Positions 44,705-53,939 of a stretch of 64,000 nucleotides of DNA are shown in pieces. The DNA is from Trebonia sp963737285 (lineage in GTDB: Bacteria; Actinomycetota; Actinomycetes; Streptosporangiales; Streptosporangiaceae). Position 1 is the first letter of the stretch; every line of letters starts with the position of its first letter. The translations under genes were made by a program, and so were the position numbers. The notes under the pieces are model-generated. The model searched no databases. It saw nothing but the letters and a program-made list of their open reading frames with translations, and was not told where the DNA came from. The stretch covers positions 4,278,001 through 4,342,000 of the forward strand of contig CAVTRT010000003.1 in the NCBI GenBank assembly GCA_963737285.1. The letters run 5' to 3'.

Positions 44705-45780
44705 ATGAGAGTCCTCGTCGCCGGTGATCGCGGATACATCGGGGCCGTCCTCGCACCGTTCCTGCGCAGCGCCGGGCATGAGGTCGATGGCTACGACGTC
44801 GGCCTGTACGAGGGCTGCGACCTCGGCCCTGGGCTGCCGGACGCGGGAAAGCGGGCCACGCTGGACATGCGGGACGCGACGCCGGAGCAGCTGTCCGGCT
44901 ACGACGCGGTGGTATGCCTGGCGGCGCTGTCCAACGACCCGCTCGGCGACCTGAACGCTGGCACGACCCAGTCGGTCAACCTGGACGGGACGCTGCAGCT
45001 GGCGCGCGCCGCCAAGCAGGCGGGCGTCGAGCGCTTCTTGTTCTCCTCATCCTGCAGCCTCTACGGGGCCGCCGGCTCCGCACCGGTGGCCGAGGACGCC
45101 GAGATGTTCCCGGTCACCCCGTATGGCGAGAGCAAGGTCGCGGCGGAGAAGGAGCTGTCGCTGCTCGCCGACGACAACTTCAGCCCTGCCTACCTGCGCA
45201 ACGCGACCGCTTACGGGGCCTCCACCCGGCTGCGGCTGGACATCGTGGTGAACAACCTCACCGCTGTCGCCCTTACTACCGGCAAGGTCCACCTGCACAG
45301 TGACGGCACGCCGTGGCGGCCGCTCGTGCACATCGAGGACATCAGCCGCGCCTTCCTCGCCATGCTGGAGGCGCCCCGCGCCCTGGTGCACGACCAGGCG
45401 TTCAACATCGGCCGGTCCCAGGACGTGGTGCAGATCCGCGATGTCGCCGAGATGGTACGCGAGGCCGTCCCCGGCTCTACGCTGACCTTCGCTGAGGGGC
45501 CGGCCCCGACCTGCGGAACTACAAGGTCGACTTCTCCAAGCTCGAGGACACATTCCCCGACCTGAAGCTGCGCTGGTCGGTCAGGGAGGGCATCGGCGAG
45601 CTTCTGCAGGCGTACACCGAGCACGGCCTGACCTACGACGACTTCACTTCCTCCACGTACACCCGGCTGCGCCGTATCCGCGAGTTGCTTGACGCTGGGC
45701 TCCTGGACGCGATGCTGCGTCGCACGAGCGGCGAGCCGTTTCCAGCCCCCGGCCTCCTCCACCCCGTGCCCGGTGCCTAA
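44705..45780 (+). CDS. NAD-dependent sugar epimerase/dehydratase (extended SDR), one frameshift
   Basis: About 358 residues. The Rossmann motif is modified (VAGDRGYIGAVL); SSSCSLYG and YGESK carry the Ser/Tyr/Lys triad; HIEDISRAFLAMLEAP is a typical SDR segment. The frame breaks in the GGGG run near 45494-45498; one extra G gives AEGAGPDLRNYKVDFSKLE and continues to TAA at 45780. It faces the GT4 operon across 160 bases and overlaps the flippase start, so it heads a two-gene plus-strand unit. Nucleotide-sugar substrate unknown. Confidence 0.88.
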
Positions 45781-47086
45781 GCTCAGCACGATCTGGAGCC
45801 AGCTCGCGCGGCGGTTCGGCTGGGGCCTGGCCGACCAGATGATGTCCAGCCTCAGCAACGCCGCGCTGAGCTTCTACGTCGCCCGCGAACTGGGCGCCGC
45901 GCAGTACGGCGCGTTCAGCATCGCGTACGTGACCTACGCGTTCGCGCTGAATGCCTCGCGCGGGCTGGCCACCGACCCTCTCATCGTCCGCTACAGCAGC
46001 ACCGAGCTGCCGAAGTGGCGGCGGGCCGTGGCGAACTCCACCGGGACGGCGGCCCTCGCCGGCCTGCTGACCGGAGTCCTGGTCCTGGCCGTCGCCGTGG
46101 GGCTGCGTGGCAGCCTCGGGCTCGCCTTCCTCGGCCTCGGCCTGACCCTGCCCGGCCTGCTGCTGCAAGACAGCTGGCGGTACGCCTTCTTCGCGCTTGG
46201 CCAGGGCAGCCAGGCGTTCCTTAACGACACCATCTGGACCGTCTCCATGCTGCCCGTCCTGGTGGCACTGCGCTACGCGCACCAGGCCAACGTGTTCTGG
46301 TTCGTCCTGGCATGGGGGGGCTGCGCCTACATCGCGGCGTTCTGCGGGCCGCTGCAGGCCCGGCTGCTGCCGAGGGTGTCGCACTTCTGGCTGTGGGTGC
46401 ACCTGCATCGCGACCTGTCGGCCCGGTACCTGGCGGAGAACTCGGCGAACAGCGCGGCGAGCCAGATCCGGCTGTATGCCGTCGGGGCGATCGCGGGCCT
46501 CAGCTCGGTCGGGGTGGTGCAGGCCGCGAGCCTGCTGATGGGCCCGTTCCTCGTCATCTTCATGGGCATCTCGCTGGTCACGGTGCCGGAGGCCGCTCGC
46601 ATCCTGCGCAAGTCCCCCAAGCGCTTCGTGTCCTACTGCGTAATCGTCGGTGTAGGGCTGGCCGCCTGCGGGCTGCTGTGGGGTGTCTTCATTTTCATCG
46701 CGCTGCCGTACGGCCTTGGCGAGCTGCTGCTCAAGAGCCTGTGGCGGCAGGCCGGCGCGCTGGTCCCCGCCTATACCGTCTGGGTGATGGGTGGCTGCCT
46801 CATCGGCGGGGCCACCGCGGGGCTGCGCGCGCTGGGCGTGGCCCGCCGGAGCCTGCGGGCGATGCTCATCTCGTCGGTGATCTTCGTTATCGGCGGCATC
46901 GCCGGTGCCTACCTGGGCGGGGCCGCCGGAACGGTGGACGGTGCCGCGGCCTCGACGGTCGCGGGTGCTGGGGTGTGGTGGTGGCAGCTGCGCGTGGCGG
47001 TCTCTGAGACGCCCATCTTGTCCAGCCGCGCAGGATCGCCTGGCAAGCCGAGCGGACGGCACCGCCGGCCCGCCCCGGCTCAGTAG
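45773..47086 (+). CDS. Wzx-type polysaccharide flippase (MATE/MVF-like)
   Basis: The 437-residue protein has about 12 hydrophobic segments from residue 15 on and no soluble domain. Starts SQLARRFGWGLADQMMSSLS, with motif ARELGAAQYGAFSIAYVTYA typical of Wzx. It would move lipid-linked repeat units across the membrane. GTG at 45773 overlaps the epimerase stop; no strong ribosome site, consistent with coupling. Basic C-terminal tail. Confidence 0.85.
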   Translation: MPKLSTIWSQLARRFGWGLADQMMSSLSNAALSFYVARELGAAQYGAFSIAYVTYAFALNASRGLATDPLIVRYSSTELPKWRRAVANSTGTAALAGLLTGVLVLAVAVGLRGSLGLAFLGLGLTLPGLLLQDSWRYAFFALGQGSQAFLNDTIWTVSMLPVLVALRYAHQANVFWFVLAWGGCAYIAAFCGPLQARLLPRVSHFWLWVHLHRDLSARYLAENSANSAASQIRLYAVGAIAGLSSVGVVQAASLLMGPFLVIFMGISLVTVPEAARILRKSPKRFVSYCVIVGVGLAACGLLWGVFIFIALPYGLGELLLKSLWRQAGALVPAYTVWVMGGCLIGGATAGLRALGVARRSLRAMLISSVIFVIGGIAGAYLGGAAGTVDGAAASTVAGAGVWWWQLRVAVSETPILSSRAGSPGKPSGRHRRPAPAQ

Positions 47087-47162
47087 CAGACGCGTAGTAC
47101 AAAAGCTTGCCTCTTAATCGGCAGGCTGCGCGTCGGCTTGCCTATCGCACCGGTCGCCGCGC

Positions 47163-47846
47163 CTACTGCCGCCGGGAGCAGATAAAGAAGTACTCCACCG
47201 CCAGCTTCGGGCCGACGACCGGGATGTTGGCGGTGATGCCCATGTTGACCGCCTGCAGGAGCCTGTGCCCCGGCTGGCCACCATTCCAGTTGTAGGAGGT
47301 CGGGAAGGCCCGGTCGATAGTGAAGTGCCGCGCCAGGTCGGCCCGGAAGTCTGCCATCGGCTGGACGTTGCTGAACGCGTCGAACACGTACTTGGCCCGG
47401 TGGCCGAAGTTGGTGTAGGTCACGATGAACTTACCGTCGCTGGCCAGCAGGTCAGCGATCTCTGCGAACTTCCGGGACTGCACGTCGGCGAGGTACTCAA
47501 ACAGGCCCTGCGCCACGATGATGTCGAAGCGCCGGTCGCCGAACTTGATCGGCCCCTTGAGGATGTCGGCCTCCAGCAGGTTGGGCGCCGGGGCCTGGAT
47601 GGCGATGTCGATCCCGTAGTAGTTGATGGTCGGGCGTAGCACAGCCGCCAGGGTGGCCGGGCCGCAGCCGACGTCGAGCAGGTCCCGCTCGCGGGCCCCA
47701 GCAACCTCGTTGACGATCCGGCCGGTCTTGCGCAGCCGGTAGTGCGGCGGGGTGTGCTTCCTGTTCTCCTCGATCCAGAAGTCCCGCTTGTGCGCCTGCG
47801 CAACGCTCACGCGGGCGCTGTCACCGGCATGCGCCGAGTTGTCCAC
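47163..47846 (-). CDS. Class I SAM-dependent methyltransferase
   Basis: The 227-residue protein has SAM motif I LLDVGCGPATLA and DIIVAQGLFEYLADV, with a C-terminal region resembling small-sugar O-methyltransferases (TSYNWNGGQPGHRLLQ). Probably methylates an EPS sugar. It follows the GT2 gene on the same strand by 29 bases, so it is likely cotranscribed. Target unproven. Confidence 0.85.
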   Translation of the reverse strand: MDNSAHAGDSARVSVAQAHKRDFWIEENRKHTPPHYRLRKTGRIVNEVAGARERDLLDVGCGPATLAAVLRPTINYYGIDIAIQAPAPNLLEADILKGPIKFGDRRFDIIVAQGLFEYLADVQSRKFAEIADLLASDGKFIVTYTNFGHRAKYVFDAFSNVQPMADFRADLARHFTIDRAFPTSYNWNGGQPGHRLLQAVNMGITANIPVVGPKLAVEYFFICSRRQ

Positions 47847-47875
47847 CGATGGGTCCTTTTCGTTCTGTAGGAAGA

Positions 47876-48811
47876 TTAGAGTCGGCTCTTCTCACGACCG
47901 GCCACGAGGGCGTCGACCTTGATGTCGGGAAGCGGATCGATCGAGACCGGGCCGGACGGCTCGGCATAGCCAGGGCGGGCCCGGCTGGCGAACCAGTCGG
48001 CGAGGTGGCGATAGCACGCGCGCCGGTTCGCCGCCGACAGCGGCGCCCGGTGGATGGCGGTAATGTACGCCCACACGTACTCGCCGTAGAGCCGGACGGC
48101 CGGGTGTCGCCAGGGGTTGGCCCGCTTGGGGTCCATAATCGCGCACCGCTGCCGCATCGACGCGCCGCCGCTGTGGCCTGGGTGCTCCCGCCGGAAGTAC
48201 AGCCAGTCTGGCACCTGGTAGAACCTGCCGTGCAGGGCGAGCTCGGCGATGATGGTGTGGTCGGCGTGGTGATAGCTCTCCTTCATGGCGGTGCGGAGCA
48301 GCACCTCCTTGCGGACCACCCCGTAGTCATCGTCGCCGCCGCTGTCGAACAGCATGCTCCGGAACCGCTCGGAGGCGCTCTCCGACGAGGTGTTCAGGGG
48401 GTACTCGTACGCCGATGTGACCGTGCCCGAGGGGTCGATCCGCGCCGTCCAGGAGTGGGCGAGCACGACGTCCGGGTGCTCATCGAGCGCCGCGACGCAC
48501 CGCTCCACTAGGTCCCGGGCGTACAGATCGTCATTCGCCGCCCACTTGAACAACTCGCCGCGGGACTTATAGACGACGAAGTTGTGGTTGGGCGACAGGC
48601 CGATGTTCACTGGCTGGCGGAAGTACCGGACCCGCGAGTCCTTCTCATACTGACGGCAGATCTCGCCGGTGCCGTCCGTTGAGGCGTTGTCCGAGATCAC
48701 CAGCTCGAAGTCTGCGTAGGTCTGGCCGAGCAGGGCCTCGATCGACTCCGCGATGAACTTCTGTCCGTTGTACACCGGCAGGCCGATGGAGAGCCGGGGT
48801 GTCGCGCTCAT
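47876..48811 (-). CDS. GT2-type glycosyltransferase
   Basis: The 311-residue GT-A enzyme has SIGLPVYNGQKFIAESIEAL, VISDNASTDGTGEI and the Asp-rich nucleotide/metal motif WAANDDLY. No membrane segment. AAAGGATCG precedes the ATG at 48811. Likely adds a sugar of the EPS repeat; donor and acceptor unknown. Confidence 0.88.
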   Translation of the reverse strand: MSATPRLSIGLPVYNGQKFIAESIEALLGQTYADFELVISDNASTDGTGEICRQYEKDSRVRYFRQPVNIGLSPNHNFVVYKSRGELFKWAANDDLYARDLVERCVAALDEHPDVVLAHSWTARIDPSGTVTSAYEYPLNTSSESASERFRSMLFDSGGDDDYGVVRKEVLLRTAMKESYHHADHTIIAELALHGRFYQVPDWLYFRREHPGHSGGASMRQRCAIMDPKRANPWRHPAVRLYGEYVWAYITAIHRAPLSAANRRACYRHLADWFASRARPGYAEPSGPVSIDPLPDIKVDALVAGREKSRL

Positions 48812-48869
48812 CGCGTGCGATCCTTTCGCTGGCTTTACGTCTGCGGATGACCCTCATGGGATCGCCGGA

Positions 48870-48896
48870 CGCCCGGCGGTGATACACCGCCGGGCG
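48870..48896. terminator. Perfect hairpin between the esterase and GT2 genes
   Basis: CGCCCGGCGGTG and its complement flank ATA. A run of TTTT follows on the plus side only, but the same stem ends the minus-strand esterase transcript. It probably separates that large gene from the GT2-methyltransferase pair. Confidence 0.65.
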
Positions 48897-48914
48897 CCTT
48901 TTGGAAGGGGGTCA

Positions 48915-51900
48915 CTAGCCGCCCAGCGCGACGCTGTCGGCGTAGAGCGCCGCCAGCGCCTGCGGGACCCAGCCGCTGTCCCAGCGGTGCGCCATCTGTG
49001 TCGGCGGCTCGATGTCGTACTGGATGCCCGCGGTGGTCAGCTCCGGGGCGTAGTAGTCGTTCACGTTGTAGTCGAAGTAGTAGTAACTCCCGATCCAGAT
49101 GCGCTTGGCGGTCGTGAACGGGGCCGCGTACTGGTCGACGAACTGCTGCGTGACCGCGTAGTTGTCCAGGTAGTTCTCGTTCGTGCCGTATGCCGTCGCC
49201 GGGCTGGCGCCGAGCTGGTCATAGCTCGTCATGCCAGCCGGGAAGTCCCAGGACGCGGCCAGCGTGTACACGCTCGGGTGCTTCAGTATGAGGTCCTGCG
49301 CACCCAGACCGGACTTGGAGAAGCCGAGCAGCCAGACCTGCTCGGTACCGGTAGTGGCGAAGTTCGCCTTGATCCACGGCACGAGCTGATCGGTGATGAA
49401 CGTCTCCATCTGCATCTGCGGGTCGGTAGCGCTGTCGGCATACCACGGGTCGATGGAGAAGGACGGCTCGACGATCGTCAGATCGTACTGGTTGGCCGCG
49501 TTCAGCGACTCCAGGACCGACATGGCGTCGCCGTACGTGGTGCCCTCACCCGGCTCGACGGGGAGCGCGATGAGGAAGTTGTGCGCCACCCCGGCAGCGG
49601 GGTCGGTCGGCTGCAGGACGCGGACCGGCTCGACCGTGGCGTCGTTGATGATCGGCGAGGTGTAATCGTAGGTCGCCACGCCATTGGAGTCAGTGGACTG
49701 ATAGGTCGCCGTCATTGAGCCGATGTCGGCCGTGATTTCGCAGCTGACCGCCACGCTGGTCAGGTCGGCCTCGGCTACCGTCCCGGTCCCGCTCGCCACG
49801 CTGCACACCTGGCCGGGCGGGCTCAGGTCGACTGTCACGTCGTAGGCCGCGCCCGTGACCAGCTGTGTCGGGAACGTGAAGCTCCCGTTGGCGGCTACCG
49901 AGACCGTGTCGGTGCCGTTGTCCAGGAGGGTCACCGTGCCCGTCAGCCCGGACGCCGTGCCGCCCACCGAGTAGGCAGAGCCGCTGGTGCTTCCCCCGTT
50001 GTCGGCGCTGCCCTCGTTGCCGGAGCCGGAGGGCTGCGTGCCCGAGCCGCCCGCCCAGGCGGCCGCCTCGGCGGGGCCGTTGGTCATCAGGCCAGGTGCC
50101 CCGCCGGCCAGCGTGCTATCGGTCGCGGTGATCACGGCGGTGCCGTTCAGCGTCAGGGACAGGCTGCTGCCGGCCGCTTGCAGCCCGAGGACCGTGCCCG
50201 CCGGCAGCGCGCTCACGCTGTAGGCGTTGCCGAGCTCCTCCCAGCTTCCGTCGTCCCGCAGGAACAGCATCAGCTCGGGCGACCCGTTGTTCCAGAAGTA
50301 GATGCCGACGTAGGCGCTCTGGCCGGAGTTGGAACCCTGAGCGCGAACCGTCGGGCCGATCCACTCGGTGCCGGTGAGCTGCGTGGAGGACAGCGTCACC
50401 TGCGAGTACTGGTCGCTGGTGAACGTGTCCGCCGTCCAGTAGTCGCCCGAGTTCCCTGACAACTGGCCCACCGCGGTGCCGTCGTCGATGGTCAGGCCGC
50501 CATCGGTGGTGGGCGTCCAGTTAGAGCTGAGGCTCCCGGTCGGCTCCTGGAAGTTGTCCGAGGCGGACGACGCGCCCGAGGGGGTGGTGGATGATGCGGC
50601 ACAGGTGACCGCCACGCTGGTGACATTGGCCGCGGCGACCGTTCCCGAGCCGTCGGCCACCGTGCAGGCCTGGCCCGACGGGCTGTCGGTGACCGTCACG
50701 CTGTAGTCCGTCCCCGTGGTGAGCGGGGTCGCGAAGGTGAACGCGCCGCTAGCCGACATGCTCATTGCGTCGCTATTGTTGTCCTGCAAGATGACCGTCC
50801 CTGACAGCCCGGAGACGGACCCGCCGATCGTGTACATCGTGGCCGAAGTCACCGATGCCGCTCCCGGCATGGTGCCGTCCATGTTCCCGCCCACCCAGTC
50901 GGTTACGGCGGCGGTGCCGGTCGCCATGACGCCCGGCGCCCCGCCGGACAGGCTGCTGTCGGTGGCCGTGATCACCGGGACGCCGTTGAGGTACAAGGTC
51001 AGCGACGTACCGGCGGCGGCGAGCTCGAGAACCGTCCCGGCGGGCAGCGCGCTGACGCTGTAGGACGAGCCGAGCTGTGTCCAGGAATCGTTCAGGCGCC
51101 TGAACACCATCAGCTCGGGAGTGCCGAAGTTCCAGTAATAGAAGCCTGCGTAGTCGCTCGCGCCGCCGGACTGCGACCGGACGGACGGGCCGATCCACCC
51201 GCCGCCGGCCGGCTGCGTGGAGGTGAGCACGACCGATGAGAACTGGTCGCTGTTGTAGGACTCCCCGGTGCGGATGTCGCCGACGGTGCCGGAGCTAGTG
51301 CCCGCCGCGGCCTGCGCGCTAATCGTCAGGCCACCACTGGTCATGTCCGTCCACCCGGCGCCCAGCGAGCCGTTCGCTCGGACGAAGGTGTCCGGCACTC
51401 CGCTGAGGCAAGTGACCGCCACGTTAGTGACGTTGGCGATCCCGACTGTCCCTGACCCGCTCCCCACGGTGCACACCTGGCCAGCCGGGTTGACCGAGAC
51501 GGTGACGGTGTAGGCCGCGCCCTGCGTTAGTTGCCTGGCGAAGGTGAACGAGCCGCTGGCGGTCACGCTGAGCGTGTCACCGCCGTTGTCCTGCAAGGTC
51601 ACCGTCCCGTTGAGGCCGGAGACGGTGCCGCCGATGGAGTAGGTGACGTCGCCGCCAGCCCAGGAGGCGGCGTGCGCGGGCCCGTTGGTCATCATGCCGG
51701 GAGCGCCCCCGGTCAGCGTGGTATCGGTCGCGGTGATCACGGCGGTCCCGTTGAGCGTCATCGACAGGCTGCTGCCCACGACCTGCAGCCCAAGGACCGT
51801 GCCCGCGGGCAGCGCGCTCACGCTGTAGGAATTGCCCAGTTGCGACCAGTCCCCGTTGTGGCGCAGGAAGAGCACCAGCTCGGGGTATCCGCTGTTCCAG

Positions 51901-53358
51901 TAGTAGATCCCGACGTAGGCACTCTTGCCCGAGTTCGAGGCCTGCACGCGAACCGTCGGGCCGATCCACTCGGTGCCGGCGAGCTGCGCGGAGGACAGGG
52001 TCACCTGCGAGTACTGGTCACCCGTGAACGAGCTCGCTGTCCAGTAGTCACCGGAGTTGGCGTTGACGTCCTGGCCGACTGCCTGGTCGCCGGAGATCAT
52101 CAGGCCGCCGTCGGTGGTGGCCGTCCAGTCAGAAGCTCAGGGGGCCGTCCGCCTCCTGGAAGCTGTCGGAGGCGGACGCCGCAGCCGGGGTAACGTTGGC
52201 GCACGTGACGGCGACGCTGGTGACGGTGGACGTCGCGACGGTCCCCGAGCCGCTGGCCACAGTGCAGGACTGCCCGGAGGGGTTGGCGTCGACCGTGACG
52301 CCGTAGGTGGTACCCGAGGTGAGCGCGGTCGGGAAGGTAAACGAGCCGTCGGCCGACACGGTCAGTGTGTCCCCGCCGTTGTCTTGCAAGGTCACCGCGG
52401 TTCCGGCTGACAAGCCGGACACCGTCCCGCCGATCGAGTACGTGGCGGCCGCGCAGGTGATCGCCACGCTTGTGACGTCGGCTGAGACTGCGCCCGAGCC
52501 GCCGGCGACGGTACAGGCCTGGCCGGGCGGGCTGCTGGCCACCGACACGGCGTAGGTGCTGCCGGCAGCGAGCGCGGTGGCGAAGGTGAAGGGCCCGTTA
52601 GTGGCAACGCTGAGGGTGTCGCCGCCGTTGTCCTCGAGGGTGACTGTGCCGCCGGACGCCAGTCCGGAGACGGTGCCCGCGATGGTGTAGGTACCCGCGC
52701 TTGATCCCGTGCCGTCCCCGCCAGTCCAGGCCGCCGCGTGGGCGGGGCCGTTGGTCATGATGCCCGGCGCGCCTGCGGTCAGCGTGGCGTCGGTTGCCGA
52801 CACGTCCACGGTCCCGTTCACCGACAGGGACAAGGTGGTGCCCGCGATGCTCAAGCCCAGCACGGTGCCGGCCGACAGCGGGCTGATGGAGAAGGTACTG
52901 CCCAGTTGCGACCAGTCACCGTTGTGGCGCAGGAAGAGCACCAACTCGGGCGATCCGCTGTTCCAGTAATAGATCCCGACGTAGGCGCTCTTGCCCGAGT
53001 TCGAGGCCTGCCCGTCAACGACCGCGCCGAGCCACTGGGTCCCGGTGAGCTGCGTCGAAGTCAGCGTTACCTGCGAGAACTGGTCACCGCCGAACGTGCT
53101 CGCCGTCCATAGGTCGCCGGAGTTGGCGTTGATTTCCTGGCCGACTGCCTGGTCGCCGGAGACCGTTAGGCCGCCGTCGGCGGTGGGCGTCCAGTTGGCG
53201 CTCAGGGGGCCGTCGACCTCCTGGAAGCTGTCCGATGCGGTCGCGGCGAAAGCCGCGCCCGGGAAGGCAAACAGGGTTCCCGCGATGACGAGAACACCGA
53301 GCAGTACGTAAGGCAGCCGCGATTTCCTGATAAGGGTGCCGACGCGGAACCTCGACAT
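48915..53358 (-). CDS. Giant modular secreted esterase: four ConA-like and five Ig-like repeats plus alpha/beta hydrolase, one frameshift
   Basis: About 1480 residues with a Sec signal peptide (RKSRLPYVLLGVLVIAGTLF, cleaved near AFA-AT). Then ConA1, two Ig-like repeats, ConA2, Ig, ConA3, Ig, ConA4, Ig. The ConA-like modules start SDSFQEADGPLS and are about 150 residues; the Ig-like ones start YTIGGTVSGL, about 80 residues. A C-terminal alpha/beta-hydrolase-like domain has nucleophile motif GFSKSG at 49309-49326 and a His in MAHRWDSGW. The frame breaks at 52130-52136, in the second ConA module; removing one base restores PLSSDWTATTDGG. Starts at ATG 53358. Likely an EPS- or carbohydrate-ester hydrolase or adhesin. 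Confidence 0.82.
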
Positions 53359-53875
53359 GGCTAGATCCAATCTCCAACGGATTGCCAGACTCACGGCAGC
53401 TGCGGGCTCGCCGATTCGCTGGTCCAGCATCCAGAACGCGCTATCACCAAAATAAGGGTGCACATGATTATCCCGTCCGGGACTTCTTCTGTGCAGCAAT
53501 CCTCGCGAGGGGGAACTAGCTCTCGGTGAGGGCTACCCAGTGTGCAGGCACCTGGAAAAAGCCAGGCCATTCATTTTGCCACCCTCGATGATTGCAATCA
53601 GTAACAAGGAGCTCACTTTTGCGTTACGGTTAGCGAACTCTTGCAGATGAGCCGCCAGGCGCGACCAAGTGATTGTCCCTGATATCCGGGAAGAATCCAT
53701 CATGGACGATATCTGGCAGTTCTCCCTGCTTGTACAGATTCTAGGGCCTCCATCGGGCCCACTGGAAGGGCAGGCAGGGTAATAACCGTGGTAATTACTG
53801 GAGATCGTGCGATCACGTACCGTATCCTTCTTATTCCCATCTCCCGGGAGCGGAGCCTCGCTTCCCAGTCAATGC
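53359..53875. other. Long intergenic region, relatively AT-rich
   Basis: The 500-base spacer between the esterase start and the terminator of the beta-helix lipoprotein is richer in A/T than its neighbours. I see no convincing gene. On the minus strand it should carry the esterase promoter and a long leader. A few short inverted repeats (for example GTAAC with GTTAC near 53600-53630) are present, but no known riboswitch core was recognised. Confidence 0.5.
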
Positions 53876-53914
53876 GAAGGGGGACGGACAAGCCCCGGCC
53901 GTCCGTCCCCCTTC
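53876..53914 (-). terminator. Strong hairpin after the beta-helix lipoprotein gene
   Basis: GAAGGGGGACGGAC and its perfect complement flank an 11-base loop, 26 bases beyond the lipoprotein stop on the minus strand. No T-tract follows. Marks the end of the PCP-wzy-GT4-beta-helix operon. Confidence 0.7.
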
Positions 53915-53939
53915 TCCGGGCACGCTGTGGTAGCTGGTG

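Noticed and set aside
48915..53358. CRISPR array
   Set aside because: Repeated DNA in this region encodes protein modules, is long and diverged, and has no regular spacers. No CRISPR-like array was seen in the window.
53700..53891. Small protein of about 63 residues on the minus strand
   Set aside because: The frame overlaps the terminator hairpin, lacks a ribosome site and shows no family pattern.
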